A stretch of 64,000 bases of DNA from contig JAHDVF020000090.1 of NCBI GenBank assembly GCA_022606425.2, positions 434,001 to 498,000 on the forward strand, in the 5' to 3' direction. This stretch comes from Lepidostoma basale. Its lineage: Eukaryota; Arthropoda; Insecta; Trichoptera; Lepidostomatidae. Positions 1 through 9,047 of the stretch are shown here, piece after piece (position 1 is the first letter of the stretch; every line of letters starts with the position of its first letter). A program made the translations under genes and the position numbers. Under the pieces are notes generated by a model. The model worked only from the letters and a program-made list of their open reading frames with translations, was not told where the DNA came from and searched no databases.

Positions 1-157
1 TGGTGAATATAGAAGAAGTTTTATAACTACATACAAACATTAATATTTGATTAGGAAAACAATACGCTTTTCCAAAATACTCAATTTTTAAAAATATTCT
101 TATTGTACGGTCTCAGGTTGCCCCTCGTTGGCGATCATTGTGGAGAATGCTTTCACG

Positions 158-352
158 CTATAGTGATTTCTTGAAAAGTGTTATTGGAGTGGTTTCCATT
201 GCGTTCTCCTGGAATTTTCTGTAGGGGTAACCTTTCTTAGCTGGTGGGTTTTGGTTGTGTAGCGCCGAAAATATGCCACACGTCCTCTCCCTATCTGCTA
301 TGACCTGATTAGTGATCACATTGTTCGGGATTTTCTGTATTACGTGGACCAC
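158..352 (-). other. Unrecognised 64-codon open frame
   Basis: An open frame of mixed hydrophilic composition without low complexity. It lies inside an otherwise featureless leader region, and the frame continues upstream for some distance with stops. It could be a decayed fragment of a transposon protein. I recognise no domain or motif and assign no function. The remainder of 1-560 shows nothing else, except that the first 20 bases contain GAATATAGAAG, a 3'-tail motif seen on other repeats here (18500-18540, 20030-20066). Confidence 0.2.
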
Positions 353-560
353 TCTAGGACGCCAGAGAGTGAATTACTGGAAGAGTGTCACGGACTTACT
401 GGAAGTCTTACAGTTGTCATGCAAGGTGGCGTTTCACGATATTTGATGGATCCTTCTAGCAGGATATGTCCCACCGCGGCACTTGTAGTAATTCGTGTCC
501 CGTTTTTCATTATATTTTTAAACAAATCCTATAATGACTCCAACATACTTTAATTTTAAT

Positions 561-712
561 TGAATACGAATGAAAACGTGTTTCCGATAAGTTTTAATTT
601 ATTTATGGGAATAGCATTTGGTAACGCCTTAGCTAGGTGAAATATGTAATCATCATAAAATAAAATAACTTCTAGAAAATGTTTATTTTCATTCGTATAT
701 TATTTACTATGG
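561..712. repeat. Foldback (palindromic MITE-like) family A, degraded copy
   Basis: The left edge reads GAATACGAATGAAAACGTG and the right edge CATTTTCATTCGTATA, which are inverted. The arms contain the AAGTTTTA / TAAAATAACTTCTAGAAAA and GGAATAGC / AATATGTAATCA blocks shared with better copies at 12613-12810, 12866-13047 and 53409-53602. It encodes nothing. The family also shows a CTCCATA / TATGG outer block. Confidence 0.7.
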
Positions 713-774
713 TATTTTTAATCATTGCGCGTTAAGTTAGAATCTTTAAGGCATTTTGTTATTCCATTTATTTA

Positions 775-3550
775 CAAAAAAATGTGATTGTTGTTACATA
801 AATACAATACCTACAGAACGGACTTGGACTTGGATCTTCTGGCTTACAGAGGTTCAGCTCATGTGGCTATTCCTCTTACGTCTGATGGGAACATTGTTGG
901 AAGGTGATTTGGTGGGTTGTTAGTTTATTCGGGGGCATGATTTGTGTGGCCCGGAGTGTTCCTCTGAAGGAGAATCGATTTTGGGCGCTTGTGGCGGCTG
1001 GAAGTGTTTGGGTCGTAATTAGAGAGGTCTTTTATTGTGGGGTTGGGATGTGAAGGGAGTCCTTTGTAAAAACGTTCGGCAAGTTTCAGAATGAATTCAT
1101 CTATCATCGGGATTCCCGATTCTAGGTGCAGTTGTGTAATCCTGGTCCATGAAGGCGCACCAAGCGATAAACGGATAGCCTTATTTTGCAGGATTTGGAG
1201 TTTTTGTATGTGACTCGAAGCTGCATAGCCCCAGATTGGGGCTGCATAAGTGAAGATCGGCCTTATAACCGTTTTGTATATCAGGAGTTTATTGTCGATG
1301 CTTAGTTTACTGTTTCTAGCTAACATTGGGTAGAGGGCTGAGATTGCTTTTGACGCGGCTTTGACTTTATTTGTAATGTGTGGCCTCCATGTCAGCTTAG
1401 AATCCAAGGTAACCCCAAGGTATTTGATTGTTTTGGTCCAAGGAACGTCTTGGCCGAACATTTTTATGTTGGGAATGTTTGGAGGAATGTGTCTTTTACT
1501 GAAAAGGGTCGCTGCGCTTTTACTCGGATTGATGGTAATGCGCCAGTTTCTGCACCACACCTCTAGCACATCGGCCTGTTTTTGCACCCTGCGGGTCGCG
1601 AGAAGCGGCCTTTTAGCACTGGAGATGATGCCCGTATCGTCAGCGAATTGGGCAATGTGGGTGTTCTGATCTCGGGGAAGAGGGATATCACTGCAGTAGA
1701 TGTTGAACAGAGTAGGAGCCATTACTGAACCTTGGGGAACTCCTGCTCTGATAGGGCGTACAAGGGATTTGGCCTTGTTGATTTTGACGCTGAAAAGGCG
1801 ATCGGACAGAAAGCTGGCTATGAGTTGAATCATAGGCAGTGGGATGTTTGCTTTTCCCATTTTGTATAACAGGCCGGTGTGCCAGACGCGGTCGAATGCT
1901 TTACTGACATCTAGGGAAAAGAAAGTGGTGAATTTGCGCGTGTTAAAGTTTGTGGCAATAAGTTCAACTACACGAAGTAGCTGATGTTGTGTGGAGTGTT
2001 GGGCACGGAAACCGTGTTGAAAATCTGGAATGGTACTCTGTTCGTGAAGTGTTGTTTTGAGTCTTGATTGTATGAGTTTTTCCAACAATTTACCAGTGCA
2101 AGGAAGAAGACTAATTGGTCTATGATTTGAAGGAGCTGTTGGGTCCTTGCCTGGCTTGGGAAGAAGGATAACGTCTGCGATTTTGTAGGGTTTCGGGAAG
2201 TATCGGAGTCTAAGGGATGCGTTGAAGATCGCTGTCAGGGCACAGATGCCTTTGAGAGGGAGAGATTTGAGAATTTTGTTAGATATTGAGTCAGGACCTG
2301 GTGATTTGCGGGTATTAAGATATTTTATTTGTTGTTTCACCTCCCTCGGTGAGGTGAATGGGATCGGTGGGGATGAAGGAGTTTTGGCTAAGAGTTGTGA
2401 AACGTTAGATTCGATCGAGGCCACGAATAATGGATTGTCATGTTCGTTATTTGTCGTGAATTGATCTTCTAGGCTCGATGTAAATGTTTCTGCCCTGTCG
2501 GCGTCGGAGTACACTAATCCATTTGGACCTTGTAATGGTGTGATTCTTGAGTGGGGTTTGCGAAGATTTTTGGATAATTTCCAGAAGGCTGTCTTGTCGT
2601 CATCGTTTAATGACTCTAGATAATCCATCCAGCGGTCATTGCGTAAGTCGGTGATGGCTTTTTTGACGTCAATGTTTAGTTTGTTGAGAAGTGTTTTATC
2701 CTGAGGTTGTCGATATTTTTGCCATCTTTTTCTAATGGTATTTTTGTGGCGTATTAGCTGTTGGATATCGGCAGGTAGATTTGGTCTGTATATGTCGTTG
2801 TCTACAACTGTGGTTGCATTTTTTAGAGCAGTCTGTAGGATAAATGTCATTTCATTCGTGACCTGATCGAGAGATTCTGGGTCTGGAATTTTTGTTGGGA
2901 TTTTGATCATTTCGTGGATGATTTCGGGAAGAGAATACCAATTAATTTTATTTCTGGTGGGTAAATGGGGGTCACGGTGGAATGGTTCATCAGAGATGTA
3001 GATAAGTATAGGGATATGATCAGAGGATAGTTCGTCTACTACCTGTAGGGTGAGAGGGAGGGTAAAGTTTTTAGTCATGACAATATCGATGACGTCCGGG
3101 GAATGTTTTGGATTTTTATTGAAAATTGTCGGAGTATCGGGAGCTGTGATGAATATATCTAGTCGATTTTGGAAATAGTCGAAAAGATCTTTGCCTTTCT
3201 TATTATCTTTGAGACTGTGCCAGGCGCCATGTTTGGAATTTAGGTCTCCAGCTAGGACTGTGGGAATGTTTTCGAAGAAAATATCGTCCAGTTCTATTGG
3301 AGTGAATCGTCTACGAGGTGGAGAGTAGGCGGAAATGAATTTAAGGGGACCAGAATTTTTTGTTTGTATCACTATAGCAGTGGTTTCAATATTTATGTTA
3401 GAAGGTGTTGTTGAGGAGCAATGCTGGAGGGATCCTACAGAACGATATTACATTACTTCATTGCAATTTGATTTAAATAGGATTTTAACTACAAATCCCA
3501 TTGACCTTGTTTGGACCGAAATCGATATTTTAAAGTATATTCATGAATAG
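775..3550 (-). mobile_element. Jockey-clade non-LTR retrotransposon, 5'-truncated
   Basis: A LINE lying on the minus strand. Its second open frame is nearly intact (see the coding entry at 925-3447), but the first open frame and the N-terminal part of the endonuclease are missing or out of frame beyond about 3450. The 3' untranslated region runs from 924 toward about 775, where the minus strand becomes A-rich (ATTTTTTTGTAAATAAA). Retrotransposition copies RNA by target-primed reverse transcription, so 5' truncation is expected. No convincing target duplication was found. Confidence 0.8.
925..3447 (-). CDS. Jockey-like ORF2: partial AP endonuclease plus reverse transcriptase
   Basis: The protein encodes the copying machinery of a LINE: an apurinic-type endonuclease that nicks target DNA and a reverse transcriptase primed at the nick. 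Counting from codon 3372-3370 (a GTG; the frame is open back to a TAA at 3448-3450, so this is not a true start), the endonuclease motif AGDLNSKHGAW is at residues 41-51 and the catalytic SSDHIP near 115-120. The RT follows: NHRPISLLPCTGKLLEKL, HGFRAQHST, DVSKAFDRVWH near 488-498, AGVPQGSVMAPTLFNIY, and the active-site QFADDTG near 574-580 (about 1635-1655). KYLGVTLDSKLTW marks the thumb side. About 100 N-terminal residues of the endonuclease are absent, so this copy is probably dead, although the remaining 815 codons contain no stop. Clade assignment to Jockey is from motif style. Confidence 0.85.
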   Translation of the reverse strand, partial: YRSVGSLQHCSSTTPSNINIETTAIVIQTKNSGPLKFISAYSPPRRRFTPIELDDIFFENIPTVLAGDLNSKHGAWHSLKDNKKGKDLFDYFQNRLDIFITAPDTPTIFNKNPKHSPDVIDIVMTKNFTLPLTLQVVDELSSDHIPILIYISDEPFHRDPHLPTRNKINWYSLPEIIHEMIKIPTKIPDPESLDQVTNEMTFILQTALKNATTVVDNDIYRPNLPADIQQLIRHKNTIRKRWQKYRQPQDKTLLNKLNIDVKKAITDLRNDRWMDYLESLNDDDKTAFWKLSKNLRKPHSRITPLQGPNGLVYSDADRAETFTSSLEDQFTTNNEHDNPLFVASIESNVSQLLAKTPSSPPIPFTSPREVKQQIKYLNTRKSPGPDSISNKILKSLPLKGICALTAIFNASLRLRYFPKPYKIADVILLPKPGKDPTAPSNHRPISLLPCTGKLLEKLIQSRLKTTLHEQSTIPDFQHGFRAQHSTQHQLLRVVELIATNFNTRKFTTFFSLDVSKAFDRVWHTGLLYKMGKANIPLPMIQLIASFLSDRLFSVKINKAKSLVRPIRAGVPQGSVMAPTLFNIYCSDIPLPRDQNTHIAQFADDTGIISSAKRPLLATRRVQKQADVLEVWCRNWRITINPSKSAATLFSKRHIPPNIPNIKMFGQDVPWTKTIKYLGVTLDSKLTWRPHITNKVKAASKAISALYPMLARNSKLSIDNKLLIYKTVIRPIFTYAAPIWGYAASSHIQKLQILQNKAIRLSLGAPSWTRITQLHLESGIPMIDEFILKLAERFYKGLPSHPNPTIKDLSNYDPNTSSRHKRPKSILLQRNTPGHTNHAPE

Positions 3551-3597
3551 ACGGATCATAAGATCACCAATAAGAACAATTAAGATCCACTTGAAAT

Positions 3598-3902
3598 GGA
3601 GAAAGAAAGATTAAATGTTATAAATGTATATGGTCTGTTTTACTAATTGTCTGTGAAACTTGGACTCTGAATGTAAATATAATGAACCAGTTGGAGGTGT
3701 TTAAGAGGTGTATATACCGCAGAATGCTCCGTATACCATGGACCAATAGGCAGTTGTCCTGGCTGCGGAACACAAAAGATTGGACAGGAATACCAGAGTC
3801 CAGAACCTATTCCAAGTGGCATAGGTCAGATGTGCAGTGTGTCTTGCTGCAGTGATCGCTAAAATTAAAGAGACCTGACACGGCACCGGAAGAAGAAGAA
3901 GC
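3598..3902 (+). mobile_element. RTE-type LINE 3' fragment with (GAA)n tail
   Basis: Frames encode pieces of the C-terminal region typical of insect RTE-like reverse transcriptases: C.TWTLNVN, NQLEVFKR.IYRRMLRIPW and then WLRN.KDWTGI. It ends in the tail GGAAGAAGAAGAAG at about 3887-3901. Frameshifts separate the pieces. Close relatives in the window are 9057-9605, 40135-40376 (minus) and 46385-46590. Confidence 0.7.
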
Positions 3903-4005
3903 TCAACTTGTACAAACTCGATGGCACCGTTTAAAAAAAAGAATTAATAAGGCAGTTAAAATGTTTATGTGGACACAATTACAAGAACCAAAATGTTAAA
4001 TTGGA

Positions 4006-4146
4006 GATAAATACGAGATTCTCCAACTCAAGTTGATGGGCGAAATTAAAGGATGTCGTGGTCCTGGCCGAAAGCTACCGTCTTACTAGCGCAACATCAA
4101 AGATCCGGCTGGAATAGAAAGTGTTGAGGAGTTATTCCGGGCGGCG
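4006..4146 (+). mobile_element. RTE 3' fragment, left half of a copy split by Transib
   Basis: Translates as an RTE C-terminus: ILQLKLMGEIKG, GPGRKLPSY and RNIKDPAGIESVEELFRAA. It stops abruptly at the GCGGCG where the Transib element begins. The reading continues at 7095 with CGGCGTAAGGCAGAGCC, which aligns with the RAAQDRDRFAEVI segment of the copy at 9057-9605. Removing 4147-7094 and one CGGCG rejoins the fragment in register. Confidence 0.75.
4142..4146. repeat. Left target-site duplication CGGCG of the Transib element
   Basis: CGGCG at 4142-4146 directly precedes CACATTG. The same five bases follow CACTGTG at 7095-7099. Five-base GC-rich duplications of this form are the rule for Transib transposons (established knowledge). 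Confidence 0.85.
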
Positions 4147-4184
4147 CACATTGGGGCAGGATTCAGATTTCTCATACAATAACC
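4147..4184 (+). promoter_or_regulatory. Left Transib terminus, RSS-like heptamer and nonamer-like block
   Basis: Heptamer-like CACATTG at 4147-4153. After 22 bases comes ACAATAACC at 4176-4184, which matches 8 of 9 bases of the V(D)J nonamer consensus ACAAAAACC. Transposase is expected to bind here. The right end has an exact CACAGTG heptamer (inverted, 7088-7094) but no convincing nonamer at 12 or 23 bases, so the nonamer match may be chance. Confidence 0.5.
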
Positions 4185-4420
4185 CAAAAAATAAAAATTA
4201 TGATTCATTAAACGCTTTGTTATTATATGATGACTCAGATATATTTAGCATATGATCACGAGCAGATAGACAAGCTAGACTGTGACACGTTCGCTCTAGC
4301 ACCCCTCAATCGGAGCCGATTACTCGTAGAGGTTACACGTCCGTTATTTCAAGTCAGCGCAACACCTAGTTTCTAACATTTCTTTAGTTGTATTATTGAT
4401 AAAAAATTTAAAGTTTTAGT

Positions 4421-4766
4421 ATGGAACCTTACACGTCAGGTATGTATCCTCTTTTTCGAGTTAAATTAATTGTAATTACGGCTTGTTTTAAATGTGAAAA
4501 AATTAAACCGATTTCACATTAAAATGATACAGAGGTTTTTGTAATATTAAAAAAACATTTAGAGATTTAGTATAGAATCCCGATGAATTCCGCAAGTATT
4601 TTAATTGATTTATAATAAGTAATTGTTGTACTTTATTGATATGATCTTATTTTTTGCCACTTTTTGCACTTTTTTATAATAACAGCACATTTCGAATAAC
4701 CAAAAATGAAAAAAAAATACACCAATTTTGTATCTTATTCTGTTTTTCCTTTTCTCGCATACCTAG
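4421..4766 (+). other. Candidate first exon and intron of the Transib transposase gene
   Basis: ATG at 4421 opens a 19-nt segment (MEPYTS) ending CAG at 4439, followed by a good donor GTATGT at 4440. A pyrimidine-rich acceptor TTTTCCTTTTCTCGCATACCTAG ends at 4766. Joining 4439 to 4767 enters exactly the frame that stays open, apart from three stops, to 5989. This is inferred from splice-site consensus only. Confidence 0.35.
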
Positions 4767-6788
4767 GTACCAGCTCCAGCACTTTGTTCATGACAAAGCA
4801 TCAATTAATAACGCTTATGAAGAGTTTCGGAAAAGAAAAATTGGAAGATCAGATTGATTTCCTGCAAAAAGAAATCGTAAAACGGACAGGGTGTGTTGAT
4901 GAGTTAGGAAAAAGTGTTACGTGTGTTAAAATTTTTATTCCGTTTAAATCATGATGGGAATCAGCTCACTGGATGAAAGAAAGATTTCTCGATGTTAATA
5001 AAACGTGGCTTGATACATCCGTTTCTTTCATTCGCGCTACAAAAACATGTGGCGGTCGCCCGATGATTCCTTTTGAGGAGAGTAAAGAAAGGGTGAAGTG
5101 GCAAAAGACGGTTAATCTGAGGAATTCTGCATCTCTGCCAGACTTACTCTACGCAACACAAATGGAACTTAGAGCTGCATGACAGGCAGATGCCTCAAAG
5201 TTGGTTCGAGGTATTTTATCTGTTCCAACAGGTTCAGGTAAATTTCATCAAACTTCCAGGGAGTCTTTTGGAAACGTGTTCATGTCAGCAGGAGATGCTT
5301 TAGCACTTTTAATAGAAGCGGACTTGCCTCCACATCAGTATAACGCTATTAAGTTGAAATCTAAAAACTTATATCCTTCGTATAAAACTGTACAGGCCTA
5401 AAAAAGACGATGTTATCCAGAGCCAGAAAATATACATGTCACGGATACTTTGGTATATGTTGATTTGCAGATCATGCTTAATCTCACGATTGAGCGTTTA
5501 ATTATCACCCATCAAGATGTTGTTTTTACACTCAAACCCAAAGAATTAAATAATATGATATTATATTCCAAATGGGGAGTTGATGGAAATTCGGAGCACA
5601 GTTCACATAAACAGGCTTTTTTTGACGCAGATGCCGATGATGCAGCGGTTTTTATCACATCATTTGCCCCCTTACGCCTAGTGTCTGGTGCCAAAATTAT
5701 TTGGCAAAATCCAAGACCTGGTTCAACGAGGTATTGCAGACCTCTGAAAATAGAATTTATTAAGGAATGCACAGCAGTACCTTTGGAAGAGAAACGAAGG
5801 GTAGATGAAGAAATAAAAAATATTACCACAACCATAGTCAGACTAGATGGGCGCGTTATCGTAATCAAACATCATTTAATATTCGCAATGATTGATGGCA
5901 AAGTATGTAATGCTATCTCACATACTTCTTCTACCCAAAAATGTTACATACGTGGTGCCACATCTAAACAATTGAATTATAATATATAGATGCATTGCTA
6001 ACAAAATAAATAAAAACAGAAAATTTAGAATTCGGCATTTCGGTCTTGCACGGATGGATACGCTTTTTTTAGTGTCTTCTCCATTTGACGTACAAACTGC
6101 CTATAAAAGCTCGAGGGACAGACAAGGAAATCGTTGAAGAAACTAAGAAAAAATTCAAGCTCAGTTCAAAGAAAAACTAGGTTTGATCGTGGACAAACCA
6201 AGCCGGGCTTTGGTAACACAAACGATGGAAATACCGCCAGGCGTTTTTTTTTTAAGTGCAGAGGTGTCTGCAGAAATAACCAATTTAGATGTAGAATTAA
6301 TTAGAAAAATGCACACCATTTTAATAGTTATATCATGTGGTCATGAAATTAGTGTGGAAAAATACCGGGAGTATGCGTTACATACAGCCAGATATTTTGA
6401 AGAAAAATATCCGTGGTGTAATATGCCACCCACACTTCACGAATATTTAATACACGGACCTGAAATAATAAAAACGTCAATATTGCCGATAGGTCAATTA
6501 ACCGAAGAAGCGCAGGAAGCACGTAACAAAGATTTTAAAAAGTTTAGGGAGTACCACTCGTGGAAATCCAGCAGAGCGAATTCAAACACGGATATTTTAA
6601 ATTTTCTTTTACTCTCATCAGATCCTTTAATAACTAGTAAGAGGAAATTACCGAAAGAGGAACTAACTAGATTCCTCAAAGACGTTTTGGATCTGATAAT
6701 ACCTCCATCTACAGGGTCCTCCAGCCAAAGCGAAAATGATGAATCCGATGACAATGATGGTGTCTCAGAAATATCTGATAACGAGTAA
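4767..6788 (+). pseudogene. Transib/RAG1-like DDE transposase, inactivated
   Basis: The protein would cut at the RSS-like ends by the RAG-type nick-hairpin reaction. From 4767 to 5989 one frame runs through, broken only by TGA 4952-4954, TGA 5180-5182 and TAA 5399-5401. Landmarks match the RAG1 core in order. ALALLIEADLPPHQYNAIK and the YPSYKTVQA block correspond to the RAG1 pre-RNase H region. YSKWGVDGNSEHS carries the first catalytic Asp (codon 5582-5584; RAG1 D600-like). NPRPGSTRYCRP follows. IDGK carries the second (5894-5896; D708-like). KCYIRGAT corresponds to the RAG1 CTLCDAT zinc knuckle, but its second Cys is Arg. Region 5990-6260 is frameshifted several times (SVLHGWIRFF, QAQFKEKLGLIVDKP, NTNDGNTARRFF). 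The last frame, to 6788, holds HEYLIHGPEIIK and QLTEEAQEARNKDFKKF with the catalytic Glu near 6504-6509 (E962-like), then an acidic C-terminus. It cannot make a working enzyme. Confidence 0.85.
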
Positions 6789-7094
6789 AAAAAATATTGG
6801 TGTGTATTTATGAAGGGTTAAATGGACGTTCTTTCAAGAAACGTATATATTATGTAAAACTAAGCTGCATTTTACGTTATTAAAAATAATAAAAAAATGA
6901 CTTTAACGAGCATATAAAAATAAGACAGTATTTGACACATATTTCATTGTTATTGGAAAAATAAAGTGTTAATATTCATGACATTGTCTCTTATTTTCAT
7001 TAACCTACCTAATTACATTAAATCCTTTGATTTATAGCTATATATATAGCTTCTATGAGTTAATGACACGTTTTCATATTTTGGCCCCACTGTG

Positions 7095-7172
7095 CGGCGT
7101 AAGGCAGAGCCTTGCAAAAGTGATTGCGAACGTCGGATATACCTGATATGAAACAAGAAGAAGAAGATAATG
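7095..7172 (+). mobile_element. RTE 3' fragment, right half with (GAA)n tail; begins with CGGCG duplication
   Basis: CGGCG (7095-7099) is the right Transib target duplication. The sequence then reads as the end of the RTE copy begun at 4006: the frame gives an AEVIASVGG-like VIANVGYT, followed by the tail ACAAGAAGAAGAAGA at about 7157-7171. It has no independent 5' part. Confidence 0.75.
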
Positions 7173-8345
7173 AAATGTTAGTGCAGAAAATATAGAGAAT
7201 TCAATAAATCTTTCACGGTGGTGCTAGGGCTTCAATTTTTACGTTCTCAATTGCCTGTTTCTACGTGATGGCTAAAATGAGTCATAAATGTATAAATAGG
7301 GTATAATTTGAATATATTTTGTACAAGTGCACAGGTGAATGTGGGTAGGCTCTCGGTGCCGGTAACCAGGGTAGGGTAGGTGCACCGTTATTGCTGGCGC
7401 GGAGACTTTTATTACACGGCGGTGGCGGCCTGTCGAATCGTCAATGCTGATTTCCCGTCGGCCCCTCCTTATCTGTAATTTTATTTTAGCCTCGAGCCAT
7501 TCATTTGACAATACTCGCCACTTAGAGCACACTCCGCTGTACAATGACAGGACTAGGAGACACCGAAGGGACAATTGTATTTAGTACTACTTATCAAAGT
7601 CGAACCTTTTCGATGTTTTGCATGTACTGCGAATTATGGCGAGCTCTAAATATTTCATGACATAAAGTGCTTTAGGAAAGTATGGGTTCAAATCGTATTT
7701 TATGATTCTGCTACACCTTTGAACCTCACATTTGTACGTTTTATTAAAACAATATTTTAATTTAGCTAGTACATAAACGAACTAAAATATACAAATTGGG
7801 TATATATTTATAATAGAAGAGTAAGATTAGATTCAGAATTCGATGTGTAAACTTTTGAAACAAATAAGAAGGTTATGACAAAATGTATTAAAAAAAATAT
7901 AGGAAAATAGTTAATATTAATAATAATTAAGTATTTAAAATGCTTAAGTAAATACTTACTATTATGAATAACCTTTATAGCCACAAATTTTATTCCATAG
8001 AAACATTTATGTGATTTTGCCTGCTGTAAAAAAAATAAACAATTGACCAGAGTGCGGTCATATTTGTATTTTTGAAACGTGAAAGCATAATGAATTCCTC
8101 GCAACCGCTAATGGCGAGAGCAACCCAGGTATTAGCGCAGGGGAAACCAGAGACAATACCGCTCACTTGACGCGCAAAAAAGTACTCAGGATATTATTTT
8201 AAATTATTAGTCGGTGTATGATGAATTTATGGTTTATAAAAACATATCAAACGAAGTGAAAAAAATAACCGCCCTTCACAATATTTATTTGGAGATGAGG
8301 TCAAACTATTCTATCACGTCAAAGATTTGTACATAAATATATATG
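7173..8345. other. No gene recognised
   Basis: Mostly AT-rich, non-repetitive DNA. A more GC-rich block at about 7340-7570 has a 100-codon minus-strand open frame (7272-7574) with no recognisable motif. It could be conserved non-coding DNA. Nothing else is supported. Confidence 0.4.
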
Positions 8346-8346
8346 A

Positions 8347-8645
8347 TATCTAACTAACTAACTAACCATCACGCCGTCTCCCCGAAAGGGTAGGCAGAAA
8401 GAATGGACTGTCACACTTTTACTGATGCGGCACTCCATCCTTCTCTTTTCGCCTCGCGGGAGACGCGGTGTGATGGGTTGCGAACCTCATCGTCACCAAT
8501 AGGCATCTCCCGCGCACACTTCGATCTTTCAACATCCACAAAATAAATCTAAAACAAATAATATAAAATACAATGATATAAAATAAAATAACAAAATAAA
8601 AATAATTTAATACAAAATGTTATTTTTAGATGGTGCACATTTGTC
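8347..8645 (-). mobile_element. Non-autonomous retroelement using the TTAG-type RTE 3' end
   Basis: On the minus strand the element starts with ACCATCTAAAA and an AT-rich body (TATTTTGTTATTTTATTTTA). A unique middle follows: GTGCGCGGGAGATGCCTAT, then GGTTCGCAACCCATCACACC. It ends with the same 3' end as the RTE at 53766 (GACGGCGTGATGG then TTAGTTAG). The middle is not found in the RTE coding region. A second copy with the same architecture is at 36390-36680 on the plus strand. Confidence 0.6.
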
Positions 8646-8805
8646 TATTTAATTTATGTTCCACGAATCCACCGTTTTTTAAATTTAGCACATAATGTAA
8701 TAACACATAATGTTTTTCCGATGTTGCACATGTTGACATGGACGATCCGGACTTTTGTGTTTATTTAATTTATGTTACACGTATCCACCGTTTTTTAAAT
8801 TAGCT
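8645..8805 (+). repeat. Local direct duplication of about 45 bp
   Basis: A block containing TTTAATTTATGTTCCACGAA then CCACCGTTTTTTAAATT at about 8650-8690 recurs at about 8762-8802 with a few substitutions. It is a local duplication that encodes nothing. Confidence 0.6.
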
Positions 8806-9047
8806 GTTATATGATTTAATTAATGTATCCACTTTTTTTTATTTGGCAGTAATTAGGCACTTAAAACCAACCAACACCAGCAAGAACTTTAAAAGAATAT
8901 TGAAGAAATTATTCAAATTGTCATTGGAACAAATGAAAAATTTATTTTTACACCTGTCAAAATTCTTTATATAAACGAAAAAACTTTATATATGATATCA
9001 ATATATAATATAACGAATATGTGTGTTTTAAATGTTTTCTTAAGTTA

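Larger units (their letters stand above)
4147..7094 (+). mobile_element. Transib-type (RAG1-like) DNA transposon, full length but decayed
   Basis: A 2948-bp element bounded by imperfect terminal inverted repeats: CACATTGGGGC at the left and GCCCCACTGTG at the right (inverted CACAGTGGGGC; 10 of 11 match). Each end abuts CGGCG. The right heptamer CACAGTG is identical to the V(D)J recombination signal heptamer; the left differs at one position. The only gene is a plus-strand transposase of the RAG1/Transib superfamily with stops and frameshifts. The element sits inside an RTE fragment (4006-4146 plus 7095-7172). Length about 3 kb, one transposase gene and 5-bp GC-rich duplication all fit Transib. 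AT-rich DNA after 6788 carries a possible poly(A) signal (AATAAAG near 6960). Confidence 0.88.

Noticed and set aside
5512..5868. 118-codon minus frame
   Set aside because: Antisense to the Transib transposase catalytic region; no motif of its own.
7088..7094. CACTGTG as a chance heptamer inside the RTE
   Set aside because: Initially considered chance, but the adjacent CGGCG, the matching left end and the rejoined RTE reading show it is the Transib terminus.
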